Shown: positions 48,813-58,580 of the stretch, piece by piece
Position numbering within the stretch: the stretch's first letter is position 1
How the letters are laid out: each line of letters begins with the position of its first letter
From: Fodinibius salicampi
GTDB lineage: Bacteria > Bacteroidota > Rhodothermia > Balneolales > Balneolaceae
Length of the DNA stretch: 64,000 nt
Assembly (NCBI RefSeq): GCF_039545095.1
Contig: NZ_BAABRS010000002.1
Location: forward strand, 434,001 to 498,000
Reading direction: 5' to 3'
Notes under the pieces: generated by a model
Told to the model about the DNA's origin: nothing
Databases searched by the model: none
Seen by the model: the letters and a program-made list of their open reading frames with translations, nothing else
Program-made: the position numbers and the translations under genes

Positions 48813-49049
48813 TAATCATGAGATAGTCGGAGAAAAAAACAGGAGAGGGTACTTACTAGTTGAAAACCAATAGCTAGGAAGCGAGTTTAAGATAATATGG
48901 ATCGAGTAGGCATTGAGTAAAGTATACCATAGGCCCTAATTCCTGTGACGATCATACGCCAAGCCATTATACTCCTCAGCTACAAATAAAGAGGAGAAAT
49001 GAACTGGGAAATGAGATTTTAAAACGTGAACGGTCAAACTACAAAAACG

Positions 49050-50360
49050 ATGGAACGTAAAGAATTTTTGAAACAAACCGGCTTGATCCTCGGGTCATTG
49101 CCAACCTTAGGATCGGCTTCACTTACCGCGGCTTCCAAATCTGAGATTTCAACAACATATGATCCAATGAGCTGGTCGGAAATTCGCGATCAGTTTGAAC
49201 TTAGACGCTCTCATATACATATGTCTACTTTTTTGCTATCGAGCCATCCGAAGCCAGTGGCGGAAGCGATTGAACGGCATAGGAATGCCCTGGATGAAGA
49301 TCCGGCTCACTATTGGGAAGAACATTTTATGACGGCTGAACCACAGCAGCAGGCTGCTGCAGGCGAATATCTAAACGCCAATCCCGATCATATTGCACTT
49401 ACCGATAGCACCACGATGGGGCTGGGACTAGTTTACGGAATGCTGAAACTGCGGCCAGGACAAGAGATTGTTACTACCACGCACGGTCATTTTTCTACGG
49501 ATTTATCCCTCAAACACCGGGCAGAACGCACCAAGGCCAAGATTCGAAAGATCTCTCTATACGACAACCCGGCGGAAGCCTCGGTTGATGAGATTGTTTC
49601 CCGGGCAAAAAGTGCTATCACTGAACAGACACGAGTTATTGCGGTGACCTGGGTTCATTCTTCCACGGGAGTGAAGCTACCAATTAAGGAGATAGCACAG
49701 GTTTTGCAAGAGATGAACCGTTCTCGTGAGATGGCAGATCGTATATTGCTGTGCGTGGATGGCGTCCATGGGTTTGGCATTGAAAATATGAGGGTAGATG
49801 ATTTGGAATGTGATTTCTTTATAGCCGGGACCCATAAATGGCTTTTTGGTCCCCGTGGTACAGGTATTATCTGGGGGCGGGATGAAGCATGGGAAGCGCT
49901 CGATCCAATCATTCCAAATTTTGGCCCAAGCGCGGGTGTCTGGATCGGTGCACTACCGGTAGATACTCCACTCATTACTCCAGGCAACTTTTTTACCCCC
50001 GGAGGCTTCCATTCATTTGAACACCGCTGGGCACTGGCTGAAGCATTTCGGTTTCATCTCGATATCGGAAAGGAAAGGGTGCAAGAAAGAATTCATACGC
50101 TGAATACAATGACCAAGGAGGCACTCGCGGGAATGCCCCATGTACAGCTTCACACACCTATGAGTACTGAGCTTTCCTCAGGGTTAGTCTGTTTTGATGT
50201 AGATGGTTATTCACCAGAACAGGTTGTAGAGGAGTTTCACCGGCATAAGATTACCGCTAGTACGACCCCATACCGGGATTCTCACGCTCGGTTGGCCCCG
50301 AGTCTTATTAACAATGAGGAGGAGGTAGAGCGAACCGTTGAGGTGATCGCGAAGATGTGA
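49050..50360 (+). CDS. Exported class V PLP aminotransferase-like enzyme
   Basis: About 436 residues. The N-terminus (MERKEFLKQTGLILGSLPTL) resembles a Tat signal with an RK pair, ending near the ASAS/TAAS region. The rest is a class V aminotransferase/cysteine-desulfurase fold of the isopenicillin-N-epimerase-like type: LTDSTTMGLGLVYGML, WVHSSTGVKLPI, CVDGVHGFG with the PLP-binding Asp, and AGTHKWLFGPRGTG with the Schiff-base lysine. The substrate is unknown. GTG at 49026 is an alternative start in frame; ATG at 49050 is preferred. No operon partner is obvious. Confidence 0.85.
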   Translation: MERKEFLKQTGLILGSLPTLGSASLTAASKSEISTTYDPMSWSEIRDQFELRRSHIHMSTFLLSSHPKPVAEAIERHRNALDEDPAHYWEEHFMTAEPQQQAAAGEYLNANPDHIALTDSTTMGLGLVYGMLKLRPGQEIVTTTHGHFSTDLSLKHRAERTKAKIRKISLYDNPAEASVDEIVSRAKSAITEQTRVIAVTWVHSSTGVKLPIKEIAQVLQEMNRSREMADRILLCVDGVHGFGIENMRVDDLECDFFIAGTHKWLFGPRGTGIIWGRDEAWEALDPIIPNFGPSAGVWIGALPVDTPLITPGNFFTPGGFHSFEHRWALAEAFRFHLDIGKERVQERIHTLNTMTKEALAGMPHVQLHTPMSTELSSGLVCFDVDGYSPEQVVEEFHRHKITASTTPYRDSHARLAPSLINNEEEVERTVEVIAKM

Positions 50361-50805
50361 CAAAAAACGGTTGTATTTCTTGAGTAACTTAAATTTAGAA
50401 GCAAGAAGCTTTGGTAATTGATAGACATCCGCGTTCCCAGTTGATGCGCTTGGTGTTATTTATTTGACGATTAAGGCCATAATGGCAAGGATATGAACGA
50501 GATAGAAAAATTTCAGAAAATACCTATCAACTTTTTGCAGATATTGAAGATGTTGACCCTGTTCTTAAAAAATCCAAAACCAGTTATCTAATGAAGTTTA
50601 CTGGTTTTGGAGGAGTGGTGATCTTGAAAGTACACTTGGGCTGGAGTCAAAGAATAGGGCAAAATATTTTGACCAACGAATTAAAAGGGGAGAAAATTGG
50701 GAAAAGGTGGGTGATAGGCCTGAGGAGGTAAAAGAATTTATTAGCTGGATTAACACCCATTAGTTTTAAGTAATTGTTTGTACTAATATTTATACCTAAA
50801 ATAGT
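50361..50805. other. Gap with coding-like debris
   Basis: No intact gene. Between about 50530 and 50763 two overlapping frames look coding-like: one reads YQLFADIEDVDPVLKKSKTS, the other ends KRGENWEKVGDRPEEVKEFI and then a stop at 50763. This pattern suggests a decayed gene with frameshifts. No family is recognised. Confidence 0.35.
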
Positions 50806-50838
50806 AAATCCCTGTAAGTCAATAACTTACAGGGATTT
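50806..50838 (-). terminator. Terminator hairpin after tRNA-Leu
   Basis: AATCCCTGTAAGT and ACTTACAGGGATT form a perfect 13-bp stem with a short loop, starting 4 bp past the tRNA 3' end on the minus strand and followed by TTTACTATTTT. It fits the end of the tRNA transcript. Confidence 0.7.
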
Positions 50839-50841
50839 GAG

Positions 50842-50925
50842 TGCCCAAGAGAGGACTCGAACCTCCACGAGCGTTAGCTCACATGCTCCTGAAGCATGTG
50901 CGTCTACCAATTCCGCCACTTGGGC
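50842..50925 (-). tRNA. tRNA-Leu (anticodon CAG)
   Basis: The minus strand folds as a class II tRNA. The acceptor is GCCCAAG pairing with CTTGGGC, the D-arm is around GGCGGAATTGGTAGACGC, and the anticodon stem CATGC/GCATG carries loop TTCAGGA (anticodon CAG). A long variable arm (TGAGCTAACGCTCGT) and T-arm GAGGTTCGAGTCCTC follow. The long variable arm and anticodon identify leucine. CCA is not encoded in full. Confidence 0.97.
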
Positions 50926-51024
50926 TTGGGTTTAAAGCCCTCAAATATAGGAAGCTTTACAGAGAAAGTTCAACCTAAATTGAAAATATTTCTTTAAGTA
51001 CCTTATTTCATTCGCTGATTATTG

Positions 51025-52227
51025 TTATTGCTCCTGACGGTTATTAAAGATATTGCGCATCATATTTTTATAGCCCTCGGTAATTTTTACATCCCGGCGA
51101 TCCATCATGATCTCCATAGTTTCTAAGGCTTTATTTAGCTTGTAGGGTTGGATGACGTTGGATCCTACCCAACTGAATGAGCGGATAAGCTTAGGCGGAA
51201 AGTCCCGTGAAATAATATTGCAGTTGACACCAGTCACGGTGCCAGAATTAATAACCGTATTTATAGCCGTCTTGGAATGATCTCCCATGATCATTCCAAT
51301 AAATTGCTGACCACTGTCTTTTTCTTTGCCGTTTTCCCAATCATGAACTCTTACATTGCTGTAGTTCGTTTTTAGATTGGAGACGGTGGTGCCCGCACCG
51401 AAATTACACCATTGTCCCACTACAGAATTTCCTATATAGCCGTGGTGTGCTTTGTTTGAATAAGAGTGGAAGATAGTATTGCTTACCTCCCCCCCAACCT
51501 TACAAACCGGTCCGATGGTAGTGTCTTTATAGATTTTAGCCCCTGTTTTTACAATAGATCCTTCACAGACCGCTATGGGCCCACGGAGAACAGAGTCTGC
51601 CATAATTGTCACATCTTTTCCAATATATACCGGTCCTTTCCGGGCATCAATTACACAGCCTGCTTCAATCTCAGCACCACTTTTCAAGGTGATATCCGTT
51701 CGGTTTTCAAGGGTTGCTGCCGGGGAGATAGATATATTCTCTGAGTCATTGGAACCTGCAAGCCTAAAATCACCTATAATCTCCCGGCCATTAAATTGGA
51801 AGAGGTCCCAAAGATGCTCAAAGCAGTCGAAAGACTGGGATTCTACCACGAGCAGATTACTAAAATCAGGATTTCCTTCTGCTACCCATTTTTGGGATGT
51901 TTGGCCATCAACACGCGCGGCTATAACAGTAGAATCAAACCGAAGGCAAGTACCATTGTTTAGGTTTTGGACTTCATCCAGCAACGCGCCTGAGGGAAGA
52001 TAACGAGCATTAATCCATAAGCAGGCTTGGTCGGAATGTATTTTACCGGCTTCAAAAACACCTTCAAGGTTTGGCCGAACAGTGCGGGCAAAGGAATCTG
52101 CATCTAAAGCATGCATCCATTTTTGCCTGATTGTAAAGATCCCGATACGGAGATCATCAATCGGCCGGCTGAGGGTTAGAGGATGAAAATTAGGCAGTTT
52201 TTTATCTTCAAAAAAACACAACTGCAT
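51025..52227 (-). CDS. GlmU-family sugar-phosphate nucleotidyltransferase-like protein
   Basis: The 400-residue protein opens MQLCFFEDKKLPNFHPLTLS with the RPIDDLRIGI segment typical of the Bacteroidota 'GlmU family' proteins. These keep a nucleotidyltransferase-like N-domain and a C-terminal left-handed beta helix (hexapeptide repeats, about 170-350, for example VTIMADSVLRGPIAVCEGSI and GNSVVGQWCNFGAGT). The classical GlmU GGxGTRM loop is not visible. It may process an amino-sugar phosphate. It is divergent from glmS across 131 bp, which supports a role in UDP-GlcNAc supply; that is inference. Confidence 0.8.
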   Translation of the reverse strand: MQLCFFEDKKLPNFHPLTLSRPIDDLRIGIFTIRQKWMHALDADSFARTVRPNLEGVFEAGKIHSDQACLWINARYLPSGALLDEVQNLNNGTCLRFDSTVIAARVDGQTSQKWVAEGNPDFSNLLVVESQSFDCFEHLWDLFQFNGREIIGDFRLAGSNDSENISISPAATLENRTDITLKSGAEIEAGCVIDARKGPVYIGKDVTIMADSVLRGPIAVCEGSIVKTGAKIYKDTTIGPVCKVGGEVSNTIFHSYSNKAHHGYIGNSVVGQWCNFGAGTTVSNLKTNYSNVRVHDWENGKEKDSGQQFIGMIMGDHSKTAINTVINSGTVTGVNCNIISRDFPPKLIRSFSWVGSNVIQPYKLNKALETMEIMMDRRDVKITEGYKNMMRNIFNNRQEQ

Positions 52228-52358
52228 AAGCGATTTTCCCTTTTAATTATTTTAATACAACTATTTTAAAATCCCTGTCAGAATGATAAATTTAGTAGGT
52301 CATTTTTTTGACAGAGAGACAGTATAATAAAAAAGATCAAAAACTTTAGATACTATTT

Positions 52359-54203
52359 ATGTGCGGAATTGTAGGGTATATTGGAGAACAGCAAGCTAGT
52401 AATATTATTGTCAAGGGGCTTCAGCGGTTGGAATATCGCGGTTATGACTCTGCTGGCGTTGCATTGTTAAATGGTGAATTAGACATCAAGAAGGGCAAAG
52501 GTAAGGTTCAGATCCTGAAGAATAAGCTCGAGGCTAATCCTTCAAAGGGCAAAATAGGTATTGGCCATACACGGTGGGCCACACATGGTGAGCCCAATGA
52601 TATTAATTCGCATCCCCATGTCAGTGAATCTGGTAAGATCGCGCTCGTACATAACGGAATTATAGAAAATTATAATTCTCTAAAAAAAGAACTTATAAAT
52701 AAAGGACGAACTTTTCACACGGATACGGATACCGAAGTTGTTGCCCAGCTTATTGAAGAAATTTATGAGAACGGTAATGGCGATGATTTAACATTTGAGC
52801 AGGCTGTCCAGATGGCTTTGAAACAGGTTGTGGGTACGTATGGCCTAGCTATTTTACATACGGAAGAACCCGATCGGATTGTGGTGGCTCGAAAAGGTTC
52901 TCCGTTGTTGCTGGGGATTGGAGATGGAGAAATGTTTATAGCATCGGATGCCTCTCCTATTGTTGAACATACCAAAAAGGTGGTTTATCTGGATGATGGT
53001 GAGATAGCCGTGGTATCTAAAGATGGCTATGAAGTGAAGACTATTGAGGATGTACCGCTCACCAAGAAGGTTCATGAACTTGCCATGAGTGTTGAGGAGA
53101 TTGAGAAGGGCGGATATCCTCATTTTATGCTCAAGGAGATTTTTGAACAACCCCGTGCTATCGCCGATTGCCTGCGTGGCCGCCTGGATGTTGAGAACCA
53201 TTCTATTCAGCTTGGCGGTCTTGTTGATGTGTTGGATAAGTTGGTCAATGCCAAACGACTGGTTATTGCGGCATGTGGGACCAGCTGGCATTCTGGCCTG
53301 TTGGGTGAATACCTGTTTGAGCATCTGGCCAAGTTACCCGTTGAAGTAGAATACGCTTCAGAGTTTCGCTACCGGGAAGCCCTTATTGATGAAGATGATG
53401 TGATGTTGGTTGTTTCTCAGAGTGGAGAAACCGCAGATACACTGGCTGCATTGCGTACGGCAAAGGAGCGGGGAGCACTTACTTTGGGAATCTGTAACGT
53501 TGTCGGTTCAACCATTGCCCGCGATACCGATGCCGGGGTATATACCCATGCGGGACCGGAAATCGGGGTGGCCTCAACCAAGGCATTCACTACCCAGGTT
53601 TCTGTACTGGCTATGATGGCTATTTTGCTCGGACAAAAAAGAGGTGTTCTTGAAAAAGAATATGCCGCTCGGCTTATTGAAGAACTTGACAGGATTCCCG
53701 GAAAAGTAGAGCAAATTCTTGAAAACAGTGAGTCAATTGAGGAAATGGCAAAGCTATTCACCTATGCTCCGAACTTCCTGTATCTCGGAAGAACATATAA
53801 CTTTCCGGTGGCATTGGAAGGGGCGTTAAAGCTTAAAGAAATCTCCTATATTCATGCCGAAGGTTATCCTGCAGCAGAAATGAAGCACGGACCTATTGCA
53901 CTTATTGATGAAATGATGCCCGTCGTGGTTATTGCGGCCACCGATCATACCAATGATAAGATGATTAGTAATATCGAGGAGGTAAAGGCCCGAAAAGGAC
54001 GTATTATAGCTATTACCGGCGAAGACAATGAAGAAGTTATGGATCTGGCAGAATTTAATTGTCCGATACCGGAAACGGAGGATTGTCTTTCTCCACTGTT
54101 AACCTCTATTCCGCTTCAACTGCTGTCGTATTATATCGCAGTTAATCGTGGATGCAATGTAGATCAGCCCCGGAACTTGGCCAAGAGTGTAACGGTTGAA
54201 TAG
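52359..54203 (+). CDS. glmS: Glutamine-fructose-6-phosphate aminotransferase
   Basis: GlmS makes glucosamine 6-phosphate from fructose 6-phosphate and glutamine, the entry to amino-sugar and wall synthesis. The 614-residue protein starts MCGIVGYIGEQQ, with Cys2 the amidotransferase nucleophile after Met removal. The glutaminase domain includes GIGHTRWATHGEP and LVHNGIIEN. The isomerase half has two SIS domains (ACGTSWHSGLLGEYL, SQSGETADT, ASTKAFTTQ, EISYIHAEGYPAAEMKHGPI) and ends NLAKSVTVE. Length is standard. No glmS ribozyme-like element is evident in the 131-bp upstream region. Confidence 0.97.
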   Translation: MCGIVGYIGEQQASNIIVKGLQRLEYRGYDSAGVALLNGELDIKKGKGKVQILKNKLEANPSKGKIGIGHTRWATHGEPNDINSHPHVSESGKIALVHNGIIENYNSLKKELINKGRTFHTDTDTEVVAQLIEEIYENGNGDDLTFEQAVQMALKQVVGTYGLAILHTEEPDRIVVARKGSPLLLGIGDGEMFIASDASPIVEHTKKVVYLDDGEIAVVSKDGYEVKTIEDVPLTKKVHELAMSVEEIEKGGYPHFMLKEIFEQPRAIADCLRGRLDVENHSIQLGGLVDVLDKLVNAKRLVIAACGTSWHSGLLGEYLFEHLAKLPVEVEYASEFRYREALIDEDDVMLVVSQSGETADTLAALRTAKERGALTLGICNVVGSTIARDTDAGVYTHAGPEIGVASTKAFTTQVSVLAMMAILLGQKRGVLEKEYAARLIEELDRIPGKVEQILENSESIEEMAKLFTYAPNFLYLGRTYNFPVALEGALKLKEISYIHAEGYPAAEMKHGPIALIDEMMPVVVIAATDHTNDKMISNIEEVKARKGRIIAITGEDNEEVMDLAEFNCPIPETEDCLSPLLTSIPLQLLSYYIAVNRGCNVDQPRNLAKSVTVE

Positions 54204-54253
54204 GATATTTATCGGGTTTAAACGAAAAGAATACATCCGATGTTAAATACACT

Positions 54254-54826
54254 TTGTATTCGCTGAAAATTAAGAATATGGTCTGCGATCGCTGTATCTC
54301 AACGGTACGGCGTCTGTTGAACGATCTCGGATATGAGGTAAATTCCGTACGCTTGGGAGAGGCCGTCATATCTGAGACTCCTGCGGAGGATGAACTTCAT
54401 GATAATGCGGATAAATTACGTCAAGATGGATTCGAATTGATACATAAAAACCAGTCTGCCCTCACCGAGGATGTGAAGTCGAACCTTATCGGCTACTTAA
54501 AAAGGATTGAGAACGAGGTAGATCCGCCCAAATTATCAGCGTTTCTTTCGGATAAACTCCACCGCAATTACAGTTATCTGAGCAACCGGTTTTCGAAGCT
54601 TGAGGGGACGACCATAGAGCAGTATATGATCCGGCTGAAGATTGAACGGGTGAAGGAGTTACTAACGTATCAGGAAATGACGCTCAGTGAAATAGCGTGG
54701 AAGCTTAATTATAGCAGTGTCCAATACCTTTCCAACCAGTTTAAAAAGGTTACCGGCCAAACGGTCAGCGATTTTAGATCAGAATTGGATGAATTAGACC
54801 GTAAATCACTAGATGCTATCCGTTAA
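54254..54826 (+). CDS. HMA-AraC copper-sensing transcription regulator
   Basis: The 190-residue protein fuses a short heavy-metal-associated domain (KNMVCDRC, the MxCxxC metal motif, within about 1-70) to an AraC-type helix-turn-helix domain (about 90-180, LKIERVKELLTYQEMTLSEI, WKLNYSSVQYLSNQFKK). This fusion is known in Bacteroidota next to copper ATPases. Metal binding by the HMA part probably controls DNA binding. The start is uncertain: TTG at 54254 keeps the first HMA strand (YSLKIKN), while ATG at 54278 would delete it, so TTG is preferred. copA follows 149 bp later. Confidence 0.82.
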   Translation: MYSLKIKNMVCDRCISTVRRLLNDLGYEVNSVRLGEAVISETPAEDELHDNADKLRQDGFELIHKNQSALTEDVKSNLIGYLKRIENEVDPPKLSAFLSDKLHRNYSYLSNRFSKLEGTTIEQYMIRLKIERVKELLTYQEMTLSEIAWKLNYSSVQYLSNQFKKVTGQTVSDFRSELDELDRKSLDAIR

Positions 54827-54881
54827 TTATTAGCCCCCAGATTATTGAGAATACCTGAAAATTTTACACATCATTCCTAAT

Positions 54882-54896
54882 AGATTGTAACAATCT
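54882..54896. promoter_or_regulatory. Perfect palindrome upstream of copA
   Basis: AGATTGTAACAATCT is a perfect 7+1+7 palindrome, 80 bp upstream of the copA start and 56 bp after the regulator stop. It could be an operator for a dimeric regulator. AraC-type proteins usually bind direct repeats, so the protein that uses it is uncertain. Confidence 0.35.
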
Positions 54897-54975
54897 TGGG
54901 CGAGTTAAACATTATTTTATTATTCGCATTGGAAACTGATGAGTATGAATAATAACAAATCTGGCAATCTGGGTT

Positions 54976-57246
54976 ATGGCAACTAAAAAATCCCTCAAAA
55001 TAGAAGGAATGCACTGCGCTGGCTGTGCAAACAGTGTAGAAAAGCATCTCTCAGAGGTAAAAGGTGTACAAAAGGCATCCGTTAATCTGGCTACGGAAAA
55101 GGCTTTCGTTGAATTTTCTAATGGTGATGTTACGGATGAGGCTCTCATTCAGGCTATTCAAAAAGCAGGTTATGACGTAAAAGAAGAGCAAGAGGCAGTA
55201 CAGGATTCAACATCGGGGGTGGACTCTGATGATGAAAAATTTAAAAATGCCCGGAAGAATATGTGGTGGTCCTGGGGTGTCACGATCCCGATTATTCTCT
55301 GGATGCTTCCTGAAATGATATGGGGGTGGACATTAGGAGGGGAAACCGTTTATCACGGGACAATGATCTTGCTATCTGGTGTAGTAATTTTCTACCCCGG
55401 ATGGGAAACCTTGAGGGGAGCGTGGAAGTCAACTCGCGGAGGATCTCCCAACATGGATGTACTTATTGCAATGGGCACGCTGGCATCCCTGGCAACAGGA
55501 GTGGTCGCCCTTTTGCATACGTTTGGACTGGCTCCACCATTTCACAGCTTTGCCGGAATTGCTGGCATGATCATGGCATTTCATTTGACTGGACGTTATG
55601 TAGAGGCTAAAGCGAAGGGACGTGCTTCTGAGGCTATCAAGAAACTACTGACGCTCGAAGCCAAGGAGGCTACCATTATTAGGAACGGGAAAGAGGAAAA
55701 AATCCCGGTATCTGAGCTTGAGGCGGGACATGTCATGGTTGTAAGACCGGGTGATAAAATACCCACTGACGGAGAAGTCGTGGAGGGGGAGAGCCGGGTG
55801 GATGAATCACTTGCTACGGGCGAATCTATGCCCGTGCGCAAAGAAAAAGGAGATGAGGTAATCGGCGCAACTATTAATAAAAATGGAACCCTTAAGGTAA
55901 AAGCTACAAAAGTAGGTCGGGAGACTTTCCTGAATCAGGTTATCAGGATGGTAGAGGAAGCACAGAGTTCCAAAGTCCCGATACAGGAGTTTGCTGATAA
56001 GATAACGGCTATTTTTGTACCGGCTATTATCGGACTTGCAGTAGTTACATGGGCGGCCTGGATGCTTTTCCCAGACTTCTTTGGACAGATCGCGCTTTGG
56101 GCATCGGGATTTACTCCCTGGGTCAATCCAGAAATGGGTGCAGTCCCCCTTGCATTCTTTGCTGCAATTGCGGTACTGGTCATTGCCTGTCCCTGCGCAT
56201 TGGGACTTGCAACGCCAACAGCGCTCATGGTTGGAACCGGAATGGGAGCTGAAAATGGTATTTTAATTCGGCAGGGAAAAGCCGTAGAGCTTCTTCGGGA
56301 GATTGATCATATCGTACTCGATAAAACAGGAACTATTACCAAAGGTCATCCATCGGTGACCGATTTAGTTGCCTCAGAAGAATCTTCGTATGAAGAGGTT
56401 TTGCGCCTGGCTTCGGCTGTAGAGAAAGGATCGGAGCATCCAATTGGAGAAGCGATTGTTCGTCACGCCGATGAAAAAGAGCAAGAGATTCCCCAGGCTT
56501 CAGGTTTTGAGGCAGTTACGGGTCAGGGGGTATGCGCCCAAATAAAGGGGGAGGAAGTATTGGTGGGAAGGCCTAGTTTACTGAAAAGTCATGATATTGA
56601 TGTTGGAAAAGAAAAGATAGGCGAGGCCCGGAAATTAGAGGAAGAGGCAAAAACCGCTGTTTTTATTGCTGCTCGTAAGAAATGTATTGGTATCATAGCC
56701 GTAGCCGATCCAATTAAAGAGGACAGTATGGAGGCGATTTCTGCACTGAAATCCATAGGCATGAGGCCAGTTATGATTACAGGAGATAATGAGCGAACGG
56801 CTAGAGCTGTAGCCCAACAGGTAGGCATTGATGAAGTAATAGCAGGGGTGATGCCGGACCAGAAGACCGATGAGATTAAACATTTACAGGAACAGGGCAA
56901 GAAAGTAGCCATGGTGGGAGACGGTATTAACGATGCCCCGGCACTAACGCAGGCAGATATTGGTATCGCTATTGGAACCGGCACCGATGTGGCTATAGAA
57001 TCCGGAGATATTGTACTTGTTCGCGGAGATTTGACCTCAGTTGTTCAGGCGGTTAAGCTTAGCAATGCCACCTTTAAAAAAATAAAACAGAATCTTTTCT
57101 GGGCTTTTTTCTACAACGTAGTAATGATCCCGTTAGCTGTGATGGGTATGATGCATCCATTGCTGGCGGAAGCGGCTATGGCATTCAGCTCTGTGAACGT
57201 AGTTTATAACTCGCGCCGACTTCAAAATGCAGACTTATCCACATGA
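54976..57246 (+). CDS. copA: Copper-translocating P1B-type ATPase
   Basis: The 756-residue protein exports Cu(I) from the cytoplasm using ATP. It has one N-terminal HMA domain ([15 protein letters not shown], metal CxxC near 14-17), eight predicted membrane spans, the actuator motif ATGESMP, and the membrane metal site [12 protein letters not shown] (near residue 404). The phosphorylation motif is DKTGTIT (near 449), the nucleotide-domain motif EHPIGEA, and the hinge [22 protein letters not shown] before the third span is typical of the Cu/Ag subgroup. It is paired with the HMA-AraC regulator upstream. Confidence 0.95.
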   Translation: MATKKSLKIEGMHCAGCANSVEKHLSEVKGVQKASVNLATEKAFVEFSNGDVTDEALIQAIQKAGYDVKEEQEAVQDSTSGVDSDDEKFKNARKNMWWSWGVTIPIILWMLPEMIWGWTLGGETVYHGTMILLSGVVIFYPGWETLRGAWKSTRGGSPNMDVLIAMGTLASLATGVVALLHTFGLAPPFHSFAGIAGMIMAFHLTGRYVEAKAKGRASEAIKKLLTLEAKEATIIRNGKEEKIPVSELEAGHVMVVRPGDKIPTDGEVVEGESRVDESLATGESMPVRKEKGDEVIGATINKNGTLKVKATKVGRETFLNQVIRMVEEAQSSKVPIQEFADKITAIFVPAIIGLAVVTWAAWMLFPDFFGQIALWASGFTPWVNPEMGAVPLAFFAAIAVLVIACPCALGLATPTALMVGTGMGAENGILIRQGKAVELLREIDHIVLDKTGTITKGHPSVTDLVASEESSYEEVLRLASAVEKGSEHPIGEAIVRHADEKEQEIPQASGFEAVTGQGVCAQIKGEEVLVGRPSLLKSHDIDVGKEKIGEARKLEEEAKTAVFIAARKKCIGIIAVADPIKEDSMEAISALKSIGMRPVMITGDNERTARAVAQQVGIDEVIAGVMPDQKTDEIKHLQEQGKKVAMVGDGINDAPALTQADIGIAIGTGTDVAIESGDIVLVRGDLTSVVQAVKLSNATFKKIKQNLFWAFFYNVVMIPLAVMGMMHPLLAEAAMAFSSVNVVYNSRRLQNADLST

Positions 57247-57385
57247 ATCCACACCTTAGGATATGTTTGTGGAAAACTTTGTGGATAACCGGGATCCAAG
57301 AGTAAAGTTTAGTTCGCAATGTTTTCAAAACATTAAGGTAAAACTCCCGTAGAAGTAACAAAACCCAATAAAATAAGAGGAAAAT

Positions 57386-57703
57386 ATGATTACGAAAATA
57401 CTGGTGAACAGCATAGGAATTTTTGCTATTGGTTACATACTGAAGGGAATACACATAAAAAACTATTGGGCAGCACTTGGCGCCGCTATTTTACTTGCGA
57501 TTGTAAATGCTTTTGTTAAACCTGTAGTCATATTTTTGACGCTCCCTATTACTATTCTGACGATGGGGCTCTTTCTATTGGTAATCAATGCACTAATGCT
57601 GCTATTGATTGCCGCACTGGTAGATGGTGTGGATATCGATAACTTTTGGTGGGCGCTTGGCTTTAGTATTCTGCTTTCGCTGTTGAATGTAATTTTCTTT
57701 TAA
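57386..57703 (+). CDS. Phage-holin-superfamily / YvlD-like membrane protein
   Basis: The 105-residue protein is nearly all hydrophobic with four membrane segments (IGIFAIGYILKGI, WAALGAAILLAIVNAFV, LTLPITILTMGLFLLVINALML, FWWALGFSILLSLLNVIFF). The NAFVKPVVIFLTLPITILT segment is characteristic of the YvlD/holin family IV proteins, common chromosomal genes not tied to prophage. Function is unknown. It ends 1 bp from the convergent methyltransferase gene. Confidence 0.82.
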   Translation: MITKILVNSIGIFAIGYILKGIHIKNYWAALGAAILLAIVNAFVKPVVIFLTLPITILTMGLFLLVINALMLLLIAALVDGVDIDNFWWALGFSILLSLLNVIFF

Positions 57704-58336
57704 TCAGGCTACACTCAAATTATCGACAGCAGGGGTAGAGGTTTCTTCTCGGTTAACTTCAAGCGTGTATACTTTGGCCGGAGGTAAATTGAGGAGGACG
57801 AACTTTTTATTACGTCCGTATTTTCGGACAATTTCTTCTTCAAAATCACTCTTGAAATTCCGAAATTTCACGTATTTGAAATAGCTAATACAAGCTTCTT
57901 CAGTGCATAAGCTTAGCTTTTTTTTCCATATTTCCTGACTAACCTCAGCAGGCATATTTTCGTAGGGTAAGCTGGAAAAAATAAAATCGTATTTGTAGTC
58001 CGGCTGGAACTGTAAAATATCTGTATGGTATGCCTGGATATTAGATTGCCTATACCGGGTTTTAACAATTTGGAAAAACTTTTTATGGATTTCTACTACA
58101 TCCAGTTTATCCTGCGGACGTAAATATTTAACAATCTGTTTGGTTAGTGGACCCGTTCCCGGACCGATTTCTAAAATATTGAGGGGACTACAATTTCCAT
58201 CAGCCAACTCTTTTTTAAAGCGAGCTACCAAGTCTTTAGCAAGAAATTTAGAGCTGGGTGCAACAGCCCCAACCTGTTTTAAGTCTTTAAAAAAGTAGAG
58301 AAGGTGTTTAAGTGGTTTTGCCGGATTTTTTCCCAT
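57704..58336 (-). CDS. PmtA/rRNA-dimethylase-like SAM methyltransferase
   Basis: The 210-residue protein has a class I SAM methyltransferase fold. VGAVAPSSKFLAKDLV, typical of bacterial phospholipid N-methyltransferases (PmtA-like), is followed by LNILEIGPGTGPLTKQIV (motif I, near 67), LDVVEIHKKFF (motif II) and YDFIFSSLPYENMP. The family methylates phosphatidylethanolamine; some relatives act on other substrates. It is convergent with the YvlD-like gene and separated from the metzincin gene by 244 bp. Confidence 0.8.
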   Translation of the reverse strand: MGKNPAKPLKHLLYFFKDLKQVGAVAPSSKFLAKDLVARFKKELADGNCSPLNILEIGPGTGPLTKQIVKYLRPQDKLDVVEIHKKFFQIVKTRYRQSNIQAYHTDILQFQPDYKYDFIFSSLPYENMPAEVSQEIWKKKLSLCTEEACISYFKYVKFRNFKSDFEEEIVRKYGRNKKFVLLNLPPAKVYTLEVNREETSTPAVDNLSVA

Positions 58337-58580
58337 AGTTGCCTAAATGTAATAAAGCTGGAGGTATTTGACTAATAATGATATTCTTACTTTTAAAAAT
58401 TCCAATCTGATGAATTATAATAATGACAGAGGTTTTTGTATAGTTAAAAAATTTAAAGTATTCATTATTAAATTTTTTTACATCTAAATAAGCTTTTGTT
58501 GTTGACTCATTGTTGTTTTAAAAAGAACTTTTTGCACAATATCAGGCAATAAGAATAACTCTAATTAACGTCTAGCAAAT

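Noticed and set aside
52228-52358. Possible glmS ribozyme or riboswitch upstream of glmS
   Set aside because: The 131-bp region is AT-rich and shows none of the conserved ribozyme core; it is more likely a simple divergent promoter region.
57386-57703. Holin-like gene as a sign of prophage
   Set aside because: It belongs to a YvlD-type family that is common as a lone chromosomal gene, and no phage structural or lysis genes are near.
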